Assembly: GCF_004359215.1 (NCBI RefSeq)
Contig: NC_090610.1
Coordinates: forward strand, 16,011,823 to 16,024,697
Length of the DNA: 12,875 nucleotides
Source: Bremia lactucae
Lineage: Eukaryota; Oomycota; Peronosporomycetes; Peronosporales; Peronosporaceae
Direction: 5' to 3'
The position numbers were made by a program, and so were the translations under genes. Below are positions 1 to 7,720 of this stretch, piece by piece (the first letter of the stretch is position 1; each line of letters starts with the position of its first letter). The notes under the pieces were generated by a model. That model had not been told where the DNA came from and did no database searches. It saw nothing but the letters and a program-made list of their open reading frames with translations.

Positions 1-2
1 GT

Positions 3-1218
3 GGTAACATACCACAGGATGAGGTTTTTGAACCGGTCATTATTTCCTCTGCCGACTTTTCAAGGAAATTGAAGACATCAAAATACGAAGAGGTCTATCG
101 TGTCAAAATTTATCAAGAATCGGAATCTACAAAACCTCGGGAAAAACGGTTGAAGTCTTTACTTGATTCCTATATAGATGTATTTCCGGAAAGGTTACCG
201 AATTCATTGCCTCCTAATCGGTCGGTTAAATTTGAAATCAATATGCAACCCGGTGCGCAACCGAGTAATCGTCCGCCATTTCGACTTTCACAAGTTGAAC
301 AAAATGCTTTACACAAGTTTGTCGATGAGAACCTTTCCCGCGGATGGATTGAGCTTTCAGACTCGCCTTGGGTATCAAACATCTTTGGTATACCTAAAAA
401 TGACCCAAAAACCGGTACGAGTGTATCTCGTTCGGAATGGATTCGATCCGGAAACGAAAACATTTTGCTCCGTTGGGTGATTGACTTTCGTTACCTCAAC
501 TGAAAGTCAGTCGTCCCTAAAATACCTTTGCCGCGAATCGATAAATTATTTGATAAGATGCAAGGTATGAGCTATTTCACAATTATTGACTTAGCTCAGG
601 GGTACCATCAAATGCGTATCCATCCGGATAGCAAGAAGTACACTGCGTTTCATACATCAAATGAGACGCTTCAGTGGTGCGTTGCTCCGATGGGTCTCGC
701 TGGAATGCCTGGCATTTGGTCGCGCTTGATGCGTGTACTTTTTGGAAAGTTCCCATTTGTTGTGGTATATTTGGATGATATCTGCATATTTTCCGTCTCT
801 TATGACGAACATCTTGGCCATCTTGCTATCGTGTTCGACGTATTACGCAAGGAAACGCTATTCGCTCACATCGGCAACTGCAAGTTTTTTTGCGCGTCAA
901 GAGGTCAGCTTTTTGGGGCAAACTGTTTCCAACAAAGGATTATCCGTTGATAATACGAAGACAGAAGCAATCGCTAAATGGCCACCACCTACCTCCGTAA
1001 AGGAATTGCAAAGTTTTCTTGATCTTGCTGGTTATTATCGCCGCATTATTCGTCAGTTTGCGCACATAGTTCTGCCATTGAGTCATCTCGTTAAGAAAGA
1101 ATCTCCATGACTGTGGAATGCAGAACAAGAGGATTCCTTCGCAAGGCTGAAGTCTGCCTTACAAGCTGCACCTGTGCTGACTCTGCCCAACTTTTCACGC
1201 CCGTTTGTACTCACTACG
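3..1218 (+). pseudogene. pol: Reverse transcriptase domain of element A
   Basis: This is the RNA/DNA-dependent DNA polymerase of a Ty3/gypsy element, which copies element RNA to cDNA in cytoplasmic particles. The N-terminal part shows the LPPNRSVKFEI, PGAQPSNRPPFRLS and RGWIELSDSPWVSN blocks. Then come WVIDFRYLN, PLPRIDKLFDKMQG, the first catalytic Asp in IIDLAQGYHQMRI (GAC 588-590) and the catalytic YLDD box at 768-779, followed by the thumb and connection region. Breaks: a TGA at 501-503 just after DFRYLN, a frame change in a seven-T run at 885-891, and a TGA at 1108-1110 where the family usually has Trp. The frame is open before base 69, so no true start lies here. Identity as RT is certain from the motifs; that it is non-functional is seen directly. 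Confidence 0.95.
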
Positions 1219-1778
1219 GATGCATCAGGGTCGTGCGTGGGAGGTGTTTTATCGCAATTTCTCAATGGATATGACCATCCAAGAAGCTTGGAGTCCATGA
1301 GATTAATTGGCCTGCTCATGAAAAGGAGCTATTTGCAATTAAAGCGGGGTTAGACAAATGGCGTCATTACCTTTATGGTCATCAGTTTGAGATTTTCACG
1401 GACAATAGCGCCTGCTCTTGGCTGCTTCATCATCCGAAAGTCTCGCCGAAGTTGGCTTGATACTTGACCACCTTCGCTCAATATACGTTTACTATACACC
1501 ACATTAATGGTGCTTTAAGCGTCGTAGCTGATGCGCTTTCGCGCCGGCCTGATGATACTGTCGTGGACAATATCCACTTCCATAAGTGCGATTCTAGTTG
1601 CCAACAACGAGGTACACGTTTACTTTGCTCACCCTCGGTGCCAACTCTGCCCCGGGAGGAGGCTGAGGCTCTGCAAGTTGCCACTTTAATGACAGCGTCG
1701 TATGTCGAGTTGTCACCAGAAGTTCGTAAGCTACTTCAACAAGACTACGCCAGAGATGCTGAGTTTAAAGAAGCATGA
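1219..1778 (+). pseudogene. pol: RNase H domain and RNase H-integrase linker of element A
   Basis: RNase H removes the RNA strand during reverse transcription. The acidic residues are visible: Asp in TTDAS (1219-1221), Glu in HEKELFAI, Asp in IFTDNSA (1401-1403) and Asp in VVADALSRRPDD (1530-1532). Between NGYDHP and KKLGVHEINW about five residues seen in related proteins are missing and the frame moves from 1 to 3 at 1276-1281, so a short deletion of 3n+1 bases is the simplest reading. A TGA at 1458-1460 follows PKLA, where Arg is usual. After the domain a variable linker runs to a TGA at 1776-1778. Confident in the domain; the deletion size is inferred from family length. Confidence 0.92.
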
Positions 1779-3016
1779 AAAAACTCAGAAGCAAGCTCAT
1801 TGTTTGTCAAGCAAGAAGAATTGCTGTTTTTGCGCTCGTCAAATAAGCTTACACGTTTTTGCGTGCCCAGCAACAACCGTGTGCGAACGAAAGTAATATC
1901 GGAATATCATGATTCGGCAATAGCTGCTCATCCGGGCAATCGCAGAACATACTTGCGAGTGTCTCAGTGGTATTACTGGAAATCGTTGCAGAAAGACGTC
2001 AAGGAATATGCCAAAACCTGTGAAACCTGCGCTCGTTGGAAACATGATAATCAACGAAAAAACGGATTACTTATGCCAATTCCAATACCAGAGGCTTGCT
2101 GGCAAGTGGTGTCAATGGAGTTCATAACAGGGCTTCCTGTGTCTAATGGATTTGATGCCATCCTAACTGTTGTCGATAAGTTTTCCAAACGAACGAAGTA
2201 CGCAGCAGGGCACGTTAAGGATGATGCATGCACAACAGCAAAATTATTTTGTGATGCTGTAGTTCGACACCATGGTCTTCCAGAAGTTATCATCAGTGAC
2301 CGAGATAGCAAGTTCACGTCCATGTTTTTGAAGTCTTTGATGACGATCATCGGTGTTCGTCTAAGTATGACAACCGCTCATCGGGCTCAAGCCGATGGAC
2401 AGACCGAGCGACAGAACCTTGTGGTGGAAGACGCACTCAGATGCATGGTATCTTACCATGGCACTGACTGGACCGAACACTTGGGAAGCAAAGAGTATGC
2501 GCACTCTACACTGGTTAGTGCATCCACGGGATACTCTCCCTTCGAAATAGATACGGAAAGAATGGAACGCTCTACATGGCAAAAGGCACTGGGCTGGAAT
2601 AGTCAACCAAAGGAGATTGACGTATACGCAAAAGAGTTTATCGAAGAATAAACAAAGATCATCGATCAGGCTCGCAGAAATCTCCTAAAAGCACAAGCGT
2701 CGCAAAAGCAATATTACGATCAAAAACGCCGAATAAATCAAGTTGAATTCAAGGTTGGAGATCTAGTTATGCTTGATACTCGCAGAATATCGTTGAAACA
2801 TGCTGCGAAAGATATGGGGACACCACGAGCTAAGTTTGCGGCAAGAAAGGTGGGATCATTCGAAATTATCAAAATGGTTAATCCTAATGTGGCAAGGCTA
2901 AAGTTAACACAAACTATGAATAAGATTAATACAACTTTTAATGTCGATGTTCTATCAAAGTATGAACCGACACAGGAAAATTTTGAAGTCGTCCGATACC
3001 GAAAGCATCCAAATTC
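1779..3016 (+). pseudogene. pol: Integrase of element A (zinc-binding, DDE core, C-terminal part)
   Basis: Integrase inserts the cDNA into the host chromosome. The zinc-binding HHCC module is complete: His codons at 1908 and 1929, Cys codons at 2019 and 2028 (CETC). The core reads SMEFITGLP, VDKFSKRTKY, IISDRDSKFTS and AHRAQADGQTERQN. The second and third catalytic residues are Asp 2298-2300 and Glu 2406-2408 with 35 residues between, the classical D-35-E spacing. At the position of the first catalytic Asp there is Glu (GAG 2118-2120), 60 codons before the second, an unusual change likely to harm catalysis. A TAA at 2649-2651 splits off the C-terminal part, which continues in the same frame (FKVGDLVMLDTRR, then a GPY-like stretch KVGSFEIIK) to about 3011, where the frame changes. 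Confidence 0.93.
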
Positions 3017-3328
3017 GTGGATAATGGCACAGCGGATCATCGTCAAGTTATTGAACGTCTCCTGAAGAAAAGCCAATTCAATCGTCAACCATACTGGCTC
3101 GTACAATGGCATGGCGAAACTAAGGAAGAAGCCAGTTGGGAAAAAGAGAAAAATATTCGCCATGTCTCCCACTGGAAGGATCTCGTCGCCAAAACGAGAG
3201 ATCAAATCGGAGAGGATGTAAGGACCAGTCAGCTTGTTGAGCCCTTGACCACTCATTTCGATTTACCTTTTAAACCATTCATTTTCTTTAATTCAATTAC
3301 ACGAATGCGCCATAATAAAAACAAGTAA
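3017..3328 (+). pseudogene. pol: C-terminal chromodomain of element A pol
   Basis: The last part of pol, in frame 2, reads QVIERLLKK then PYWLVQWHGETKEEASWE and KEKNI, the chromodomain pattern with aromatic residues and the W-x-x-Y/W...W-E core, from about 3044 to 3190. Chromodomains of Ty3/gypsy chromoviruses are known to bind modified histone tails and steer integration to heterochromatin. The domain is out of frame with integrase: a one-base loss at about 3012-3020 is the simplest explanation. The following tail, about 45 residues to the stop at 3326-3328, has no feature I recognise. The GTG at 3017 is only where the frame opens, not a start codon. Confidence 0.85.
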
Positions 3329-3749
3329 AAAGGTTTGCGCAATTAAGAGAGATGATACTCAGAAAGAATTAGATTGAGGATAGGCGATACCTTAAGGAGT
3401 ATACCAAAAGTGTCGGTTAGTTAAACTAATTTTAATTCAGTCGTAATTTACCCTCATTCCTGACGCTTTGTATGAATCAAAACGTGAGGCAGTGATCAAG
3501 AGCATTAGAGATGCACACCCTGGAAGAAACGCAAAAATATTTTACACTGTAACAATACTGTTTCCTATTATACTTATTTTTTGTTTTCTTAGGGGTGTGG
3601 CTTTACCAAAAGGGGCCACTACTCTAACTTATGGGCACCGTTATTCAGCGCCCATCTTTTCTTTAATCAGCCAGCTATTAAGTCAAATTACTTAAATATA
3701 ATAGTTTCTTACTTCTTTATTTACTTCCTCTTATAGGAAATAATATTTA
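3329..3749. other. Unassigned stretch between pol of A and LTR pieces
   Basis: AT-rich sequence with no recognisable protein domain. A 75-codon frame at 3468-3695 begins at TTG and includes a hydrophobic run (TVTILFPIILIFCFL), but I recognise no family and its T-rich stretch makes a chance membrane-like segment likely. It may be the 3' untranslated part of element A before its LTR. No clear polypurine tract is seen just before 3750. Confidence 0.4.
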
Positions 3750-3882
3750 TGTAACGTGAGACCTCGTTACAATAGGTCTTATAGCTTTTCGAAAGGTATT
3801 TAGGACAGCTTGCAAAATGTAAATTATTTGCTAAGTGTAGCTTCACGTGCTAATAATTGCTAGCGAAAGGTGCTTCGTTACA
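3750..3882 (+). repeat. Short forward LTR-like piece (possible 3' LTR remnant of A)
   Basis: It starts TGTAACG, with a CGTTACA partner 8 bases later, exactly as the clear LTR at 11883 does. It ends AGCGAAAGGTGCTTCGTTACA, close to the end of the LTR at 4496. At 133 bp it is much shorter than the others (371-455 bp), so it is probably internally deleted. Assignment to element A rests on position alone. Confidence 0.4.
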
Positions 3883-3887
3883 GCTAA

Positions 3888-4010
3888 TGTAACAAGGCAC
3901 ATTTCGCTTGTACTGCCTCAGTACTAGCTAATCTACGCTGACATCAGTGAAGTTGATGGTGCCTCCGAATACTTTACATACACGTTCTAACGTGGTGTGC
4001 CGTTTGATAA
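3888..4010 (-). repeat. Reverse-strand LTR 3' end
   Basis: Read on the minus strand this ends ...GGCAGTACAAGCGAAATG then TGCCTTGTTACA, matching the forward LTR end at 4400-4496 block by block (GTGTAYGT, AAGTATTCG, AGGCACCA, CTAGTACT, AGCGAAA). It also matches the LTR end at 12237-12337. It still carries a hairpin arm pair (GTACTG/CAGTAC, 3-base loop) that the copy ending at 4496 has lost. The other end of this LTR is not found; it appears truncated or merged with the next piece. Confidence 0.55.
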
Positions 4011-4187
4011 AATATTTTTGTATAAGAGCAATTATAATATATTATTCTTATAAGAACAAACAATTGAGGAGTGAAACCTATTCCTATTCAATGATTTTGA
4101 CTTAATATTTCCACTATTCCCGAATTTACTAATATGGAAGCATCAAGACAACATTTCTGTTGATACGTTGATCTAAGTTTAAGAACA

Positions 4188-4496
4188 CCCCGCCATTCGC
4201 TGCTATACGCACGAATGAGCGGGGCGCAAGGGGACGGGATACAAGATTTATATTAATATATATAAATGTAGATACGGAGATACGCAGATCGGAACGTAGG
4301 AACTAGATGTGAAAATTCAGTCTTACTTTTCCTTATACAAATCTTCTTAGTATTGACCTTTCGTAGCTAAGCCTCTTTAGCTACTCAAAACCTTCCTAAA
4401 CCCCTTGCACCTCGTGTACGTGAAGTATTCGAAGGCACCACACTTCACAGTCATCAGTGCAGGTTGACTAGTACTAGCGAAAGATGTCCCGTAACA
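4188..4496 (+). repeat. Forward LTR, 3' part, probable 5' LTR of element B
   Basis: The right end is firm: ...AGCGAAAGATGTCCCGTAACA at 4496, followed by a leader that matches the one after the LTR at 12337. The left limit is my estimate. The piece includes a GC-rich hairpin at 4188-4199/4212-4224 (one bulged A), a TATA-rich stretch near 4246-4268 that could hold the promoter, and an 8 bp hairpin at 4363-4370/4377-4384. The last lies at the same distance from the LTR end as hairpins of different sequence in the other LTRs. Confidence 0.6.
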
Positions 4497-4498
4497 CC

Positions 4499-4518
4499 TA
4501 GTAGCACTTTGTGATCCG
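4499..4518 (+). promoter_or_regulatory. Degenerate primer-binding-site region of element B
   Basis: Two bases after the LTR end, this matches 12340-12359 at most positions (TAGCACTTTGT is shared). In element C the stretch begins TGG, as sites pairing with the CCA end of a tRNA do; here it begins TAG, so the site is decayed. I cannot name the tRNA. Confidence 0.4.
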
Positions 4519-5111
4519 TTTAACGGCCACGTGGCTTCTTAAGACCTCATTTGACCCAAACACATATGTCCACGAAAGCTTGAGCCCTAAGGCCCAAAAT
4601 TCGGCACTTCCGCCAAGTTGGTCATGCTTAAATTTCCTGTCGTCGCAGTGCCATCGATACGGCGAGCTTCAGCGGCATCATCTAATTCGACGAACCATCT
4701 TGACAAGGAATCGCCTTCGGCTGCCTTGCACTATGAGATTTCGATTTTTAAGCTTTCAGGTCGACGCGCATGCGTCGGCCCGCTAGCAGCCTGTTGATGC
4801 TGCTGTCGCAACAGTTTCACGTGTAAAGCAGAATGTTCTCCCAATTTATCTGCATGTTGAGCGCCTTGCTGGTAAAACAAGATTACCTTTCTCGATCCCC
4901 CTCGACTCCATCTTGTTCGTCTTTTCGTATAGTGACCAAATTGCGCCTTCGGCTGGCCCGCCTATGACTAAGGTTCACTCACTTGAGAGACCGCATTTAT
5001 ATTTGAGGTCACTCTGGTGAGTGAACCTTCCACACGTAGCATGGAAGCCTTCACACGGGGCGTGAAAACATGCTTCTTCTTCATCACACATGTCCATGTC
5101 TGATGTTACGT
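4519..5111 (+). other. Leader and unrecognised 5' gag region of element B
   Basis: No intact coding frame is recognisable. An ATG-led frame near 4735 ends soon at a TAG (4783-4785). The clearest content is foldback: a perfect 13 bp stem at 4970-4982/5017-5029, and a nested stem at 5039-5043/5069-5073 enclosing 5050-5054/5062-5066. The N-terminal gag part seen in element C should lie here but I cannot align it by eye. Confidence 0.5.
4970..5029. repeat. 13 bp perfect inverted repeat in element B leader/gag
   Basis: The arms AAGGTTCACTCAC and GTGAGTGAACCTT are exact reverse complements, 34 bases apart. Inside, AGAG-ACC faces GGTCACTCT, extending the stem with a two-base bulge. It is the longest perfect stem I found in the window. 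Confidence 0.85.
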
Positions 5112-5121
5112 GGCTACTGTG

Positions 5122-5545
5122 CCGCCACGTGCGAAATTCAAGGCTCGAGCAGATATCCTATATGAAGCAAGGTAAGCGTGACATCCACGCTTTTTTTGCT
5201 TAAAATAAACGATACATGGTGAGTTGTATCGTGAGTAATCCGATTTGGTTAACAAACACAGGTTACTTGGTCTTGCGGATGGTTCCGTCGAGCCTCAACT
5301 GTTACGCCTCGGTAAGAAACGCTAGTTCAAGCGATCTCCGTAGCGAAACAGTAATACGTTAGCCTATAACAGGATTTTGTGCACTCTGATGCGTATCGTT
5401 CACCGAAACGACAAGATGTCGGATGTCCAGAACCTATGGACTTCTCGTTCTCGAGATCGAGAAATATACTTACTGGTTACAAACGATTTTAAAGATGCAA
5501 CTGCTGTCAAAAGACAGGACACAACGCCTATGAATGTAAAGCCCC
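5122..5545 (+). pseudogene. gag: gag remnant of element B (capsid part and CCHC knuckle)
   Basis: Gag builds the particle and binds element RNA. From 5122 the pieces PPRAKFKARADIL, MKQGKRDIHAFFA and RYMVSCIVSNPI, and in another frame GLADGSVEPQLLRL, follow the capsid C-terminal half as I remember it from oomycete Ty3/gypsy gags. A TAA at 5201-5203 interrupts the second piece. In frame 3 from 5388 come DAYRSPKRQDVGCPEPMDF, then a TAA at 5490-5492. A complete zinc knuckle C-x2-C-x4-H-x4-C (CNCCQKTGHNAYEC, 5496-5537) follows and then KAPRPV. The knuckle is seen directly; the capsid call depends on recalled family wording. Stops and frame changes make it dead. Confidence 0.75.
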
Positions 5546-5592
5546 ACGCCCAGTGCTTAGAAACACTTAGCAAAACTATCGACCTCCCGCGT

Positions 5593-5615
5593 GGATCAGC
5601 GGAGGACGCTGATCC
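5593..5615. repeat. 9 bp hairpin
   Basis: The arms GGATCAGCG (5593-5601) and CGCTGATCC (5607-5615) are perfect complements with a five-base loop, located between the gag knuckle and protease. Confidence 0.8.
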
Positions 5616-5950
5616 GACACTGTTGCGAGACTGCAACGGCAAACAAAATCGTCAAAAGACTGTCGGGGTGAGCAGATGCAGAGCGCCCTACTGATTCAGC
5701 AACGTCAAAACATTTGGAGGTCTCTTGACGAAACTTGTTCCACACACACAAAAATTGTGTAACTGCCCCTGGTGACGAGGTACCCTCACCACCTTGCCAG
5801 CAAAGTGGTAAATAAGTTGGCAGTAGTGTCCTTAGTTGATTGTGGGGCGTCACTTGATTTAAATAATCGCTAGGCTCAAGTTGGTGAGCGCGATATGCCT
5901 CTAACGAGGATGACAGTGTGCCTATGAACAGGCGATCTGTAACAGCTAAG

Positions 5951-5980
5951 AAACGTGTAGTTGGTATTCAATACACGTTT
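5951..5980. repeat. 9 bp inverted repeat inside protease
   Basis: AAACGTGTA (5951-5959) and TACACGTTT (5972-5980), perfect arms with a 12-base loop, lie in the coding part of the protease remnant. Confidence 0.75.
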
Positions 5981-6266
5981 AAGGGTACGCAGTATGATGA
6001 TAATTTCATCTTACTGAACTTAGATGACAAATCCGATGTCATCCTTGGATTACTATGGCTTAGAAAGTAGGAGCCATGCAAAAATTGGCAGCATCTAGCC
6101 GTGATGATGCCTTTCTCTCGTTCGTCAGGTGACCATCTGATGAACATCTTGAAGCGTTCATAAGCGTGTGGGTGTTCTACGAATGAGTGCGATGGCCTCA
6201 CTTTTGTTACGGTCGTCAGCACGACTGCCCCAGACCAGCGTGTGATTACCTATCACACTGTGGAGT

Positions 6267-6375
6267 TAGTTTCCGGCGGCTGTGCACAAGCACATGCAGC
6301 GTCGAAGGTCCACCATTGTGACGTGGATAGTTACCGACGTCTGTGCACAAGCACAGGTAGCGTCGATGTTTGACC
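6267..6375. repeat. Imperfect tandem duplication, 61 bp period
   Basis: Two copies of about 48 bp start at 6267 and 6328. Each has TAGTT, CCG, then CTGTGCACAAGCAC and GCGTCGA. Within each, CTGTGC/GCACAG-type arms around ACAA make a small hairpin, perfect in the second copy. The duplication lies in the variable tail after protease. Confidence 0.75.
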
Positions 6376-6521
6376 ACTCGAATAAATTAAGTGGACCGAA
6401 ACAACGATGCTTGCCTTAAAAGCAATATCCATGAAAATTTGAAATGCCTATCTATAAGATACAGTGCGAAAGTCCTAGATTGACTGGAGAGACGATGGTT
6501 GAGTATCTCGCTGTGGTTGGG

Positions 6522-6602
6522 TCTAGACAGCTTAAAGCTGCGGAAAAGAACTACCCAGTTCATGACAAAGAGTGAATTGCTATGAAGTATGCTCTCGTCA
6601 GG
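6522..6602 (+). pseudogene. Out-of-place RNase H fragment
   Basis: In frame 3 the sequence reads SRQLKAAEKNYPVHDKE, a TGA at 6573-6575, then IAMKYALVR. This is the middle of a Ty3/gypsy RNase H, including its catalytic Glu region (HDKE). A second, collinear copy of the same segment lies at about 7430-7520 (SRQL...LLAMKYALAKLR). Since this piece comes before the pre-RT linker, it must be a stray fragment from another copy or a rearranged duplicate. Confidence 0.75.
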
Positions 6603-6821
6603 GGCAACCACTGCTAGAGACAGTTGAGGATGTTATTTCCAACTAAAACTTGAGGGACTAAGTTTCCAAGATTCTGAGGGTATCAATCTCCAGGTGCCTT
6701 TGGGTATAACATTAAAAAAGAAATAGAAATATTAAATGTCTAAGTAAAGAACAAATCAAGTTTAGGCGCTTGTACACTTGATCCGATAGCGCCTCCGCAA
6801 TCAATTGCAGAGATAACATAA
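6603..6821. other. No gene seen
   Basis: About 220 bases without a readable domain in any frame, lying between the stray RNase H fragment and the pre-RT linker. Confidence 0.6.
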
Positions 6822-7002
6822 ATGCCAACGCTAGAGCCGAAACATTTATTGCGTGACCTGCGTTGTGGCAAAGTCAAGCATATCTGCGCTTTTGTCACAG
6901 TTGACAAATACGTGGCCGATATTCAGCCGGCAATAGTATCTTTTGAGATCGAACGGATTCTCAGCAGCTCATCGATGGGAGAAAGTGTCCCCAACGAGAA
7001 CT
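6822..7002 (+). pseudogene. pol: Linker between protease and RT of element B
   Basis: The frame reads PKHLLRDLRCGKVKHICAFV, VDKYVADIQPAIVSFEIERI and LSSSSMGESV. I recognise this as the conserved spacer upstream of RT in oomycete Ty3/gypsy elements, though no biochemical role is known to me. The frame is intact over some 60 codons. It breaks off at GESVPNEN, where the deletion described in the next entry begins. Confidence 0.6.
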
Positions 7003-7337
7003 GCAACTTTAAAACGATGTGTAACTAATCTGTTGAGATCGGTGCGAGATTTCGCACCATGATATTTAGATGATGTCTTGGATCATAGCCGAGCCATGAA
7101 CGGAAAGTGGACGTTTAAGTACATCGTATTCATGCTTAAAAGATTCTAACACCTTTGCGTGACCGTAAGTTGTACGCCAATATCTAGTAATTTATATTCG
7201 CTGCAAGCGAAATGCCACTTCTTGGAAGCATCGTGGAAAAGCACAATGCACGCCCTGATTCCGAAAAGATCAGACTGATCACTGGCTTTGAAGTTAATCA
7301 AGCAAAGCTTGATCGATTGCAGATAAAGACATACAAT
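7003..7337 (+). pseudogene. pol: C-terminal RT fragment of element B
   Basis: From 7003 in frame 1 the sequence reads ATLKRCVTNLLRSVRDFAP, a TGA at 7060-7062, then the catalytic box YLDD (7063-7074) and VLDHSRAMNGK. After further decay it resumes with FAASEMPLLGSIVEKHNARP and SEKIRLIT in the thumb/connection region. The fingers and most of the palm, including the first catalytic Asp block, are absent: linker and late palm are joined at about 7000, so several hundred bases are missing. A hairpin (7041-7047/7052-7058, 7 bp) lies just before YLDD. Confidence 0.8.
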
Positions 7338-7720
7338 TTCGTATGGTCTGTGACGCCAGCGCTACTTTACAATCGGTTGTGTGTTGATGCAGTATGATAC
7401 AGACGGCGCAGAGCGCGTTGTTCGTTGTCAGTCGCGTCAGCTTTAACCAGCTAAGCAAGACTCTCCAGTATGTGATAAGGTACTTCTTGCCATGAAATAT
7501 GCTCTGGCTAAGCTTAGGGTCAATCCTTTACGATACAGACCGTTTATTCTTGATAGGGACCTTGCATCTTTACGCACGGCCGTAAAAAGTCCACACCTTT
7601 CGCAAAGGATAGCGGGATGAATATCCTTCTTCGGCAAGCATAATTTCTCCGCGGAAAAAAATAGGACGACTTGATGTCGTCGCTGATACGCATTCATACC
7701 GCCTATTTACAAAGTATTAA
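7338..7720 (+). pseudogene. pol: RNase H of element B
   Basis: It starts with FRMVCDAS (catalytic Asp 7352-7354) in frame 2. After a frame change at about 7374 it continues in frame 1 as GCVLMQYDTDGAERVV, CQSRQL, LLAMKYALAKLR and ASLRTAVKSPHLSQRIAG, with a TGA at 7618-7620 where the family has Arg/Trp. It then decays through ISFFGKHNF to a VAD box at about 7680. It lies in the correct place after RT. Several stops are present. Confidence 0.8.

Larger units (their letters stand above)
1..3328 (+). mobile_element. Element A: 5'-truncated Ty3/gypsy (chromovirus-like) pol
   Basis: A single collinear polyprotein can be followed as RT, RNase H, integrase and chromodomain, the order of Ty3/gypsy elements and not of Ty1/copia, where integrase comes first. 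The reading frame is already open at base 3, so gag, protease and the 5' LTR lie outside the window. The path is frame 3 to about 885, frame 1 to about 1280, frame 3 to about 3011, then frame 2 to 3328. In-frame stops lie at 501-503, 1108-1110, 1458-1460, 1776-1778 and 2649-2651. Domain motifs remain easy to read, so the copy is moderately old and dead. Its 3' LTR is not certain; the LTR-like piece at 3750-3882 is a candidate. Confidence 0.95.
5829..6380 (+). pseudogene. pol: Aspartic protease (retropepsin-like) remnant of element B
   Basis: The protease cuts the Gag-Pol polyprotein. The active-site box reads LVDCGAS (Asp codon 5838-5840; D-C-G in place of the usual D-S/T-G, which I recall as normal in this family). 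Further on, in frame 2 from about 5936, come KKRVVGIQYTFKGTQYDDNF, ILLNLDDKSDVILG and LLWL; the ILG-x-x-WL block is the second hallmark of retropepsins. TAG at 5871-5873, TGA and TAA near 5920-5940 and TAG at 6068-6070 interrupt it. A Cys-rich tail (ACGCSTNECDGLT) and the tandem repeat follow. Confidence 0.75.

Noticed and set aside
2738..3256. 172-codon minus-strand open frame, the longest in the window
   Set aside because: It lies antisense to the integrase C-terminus and chromodomain of element A, whose plus-strand protein is clearly recognisable; the minus frame has no family resemblance.
3549..3592. Intron-like 44-base stretch: GT, a T-rich run, then TTTTCTTAG
   Set aside because: There is no coding frame I trust on either side, and T-rich AG-ending runs are common in AT-rich DNA.
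3468..3695. 75-codon frame with a hydrophobic stretch
   Set aside because: It starts at TTG only, has no homology I recognise, and T-rich codons yield hydrophobic runs by chance.
5174..5197. Hairpin AAGCGTG/CACGCTT followed by seven Ts, like a bacterial terminator
   Set aside because: The window is eukaryotic retroelement DNA and the hairpin lies within the gag reading frame (MKQGKRDIHAFF); hairpins are general in this family.
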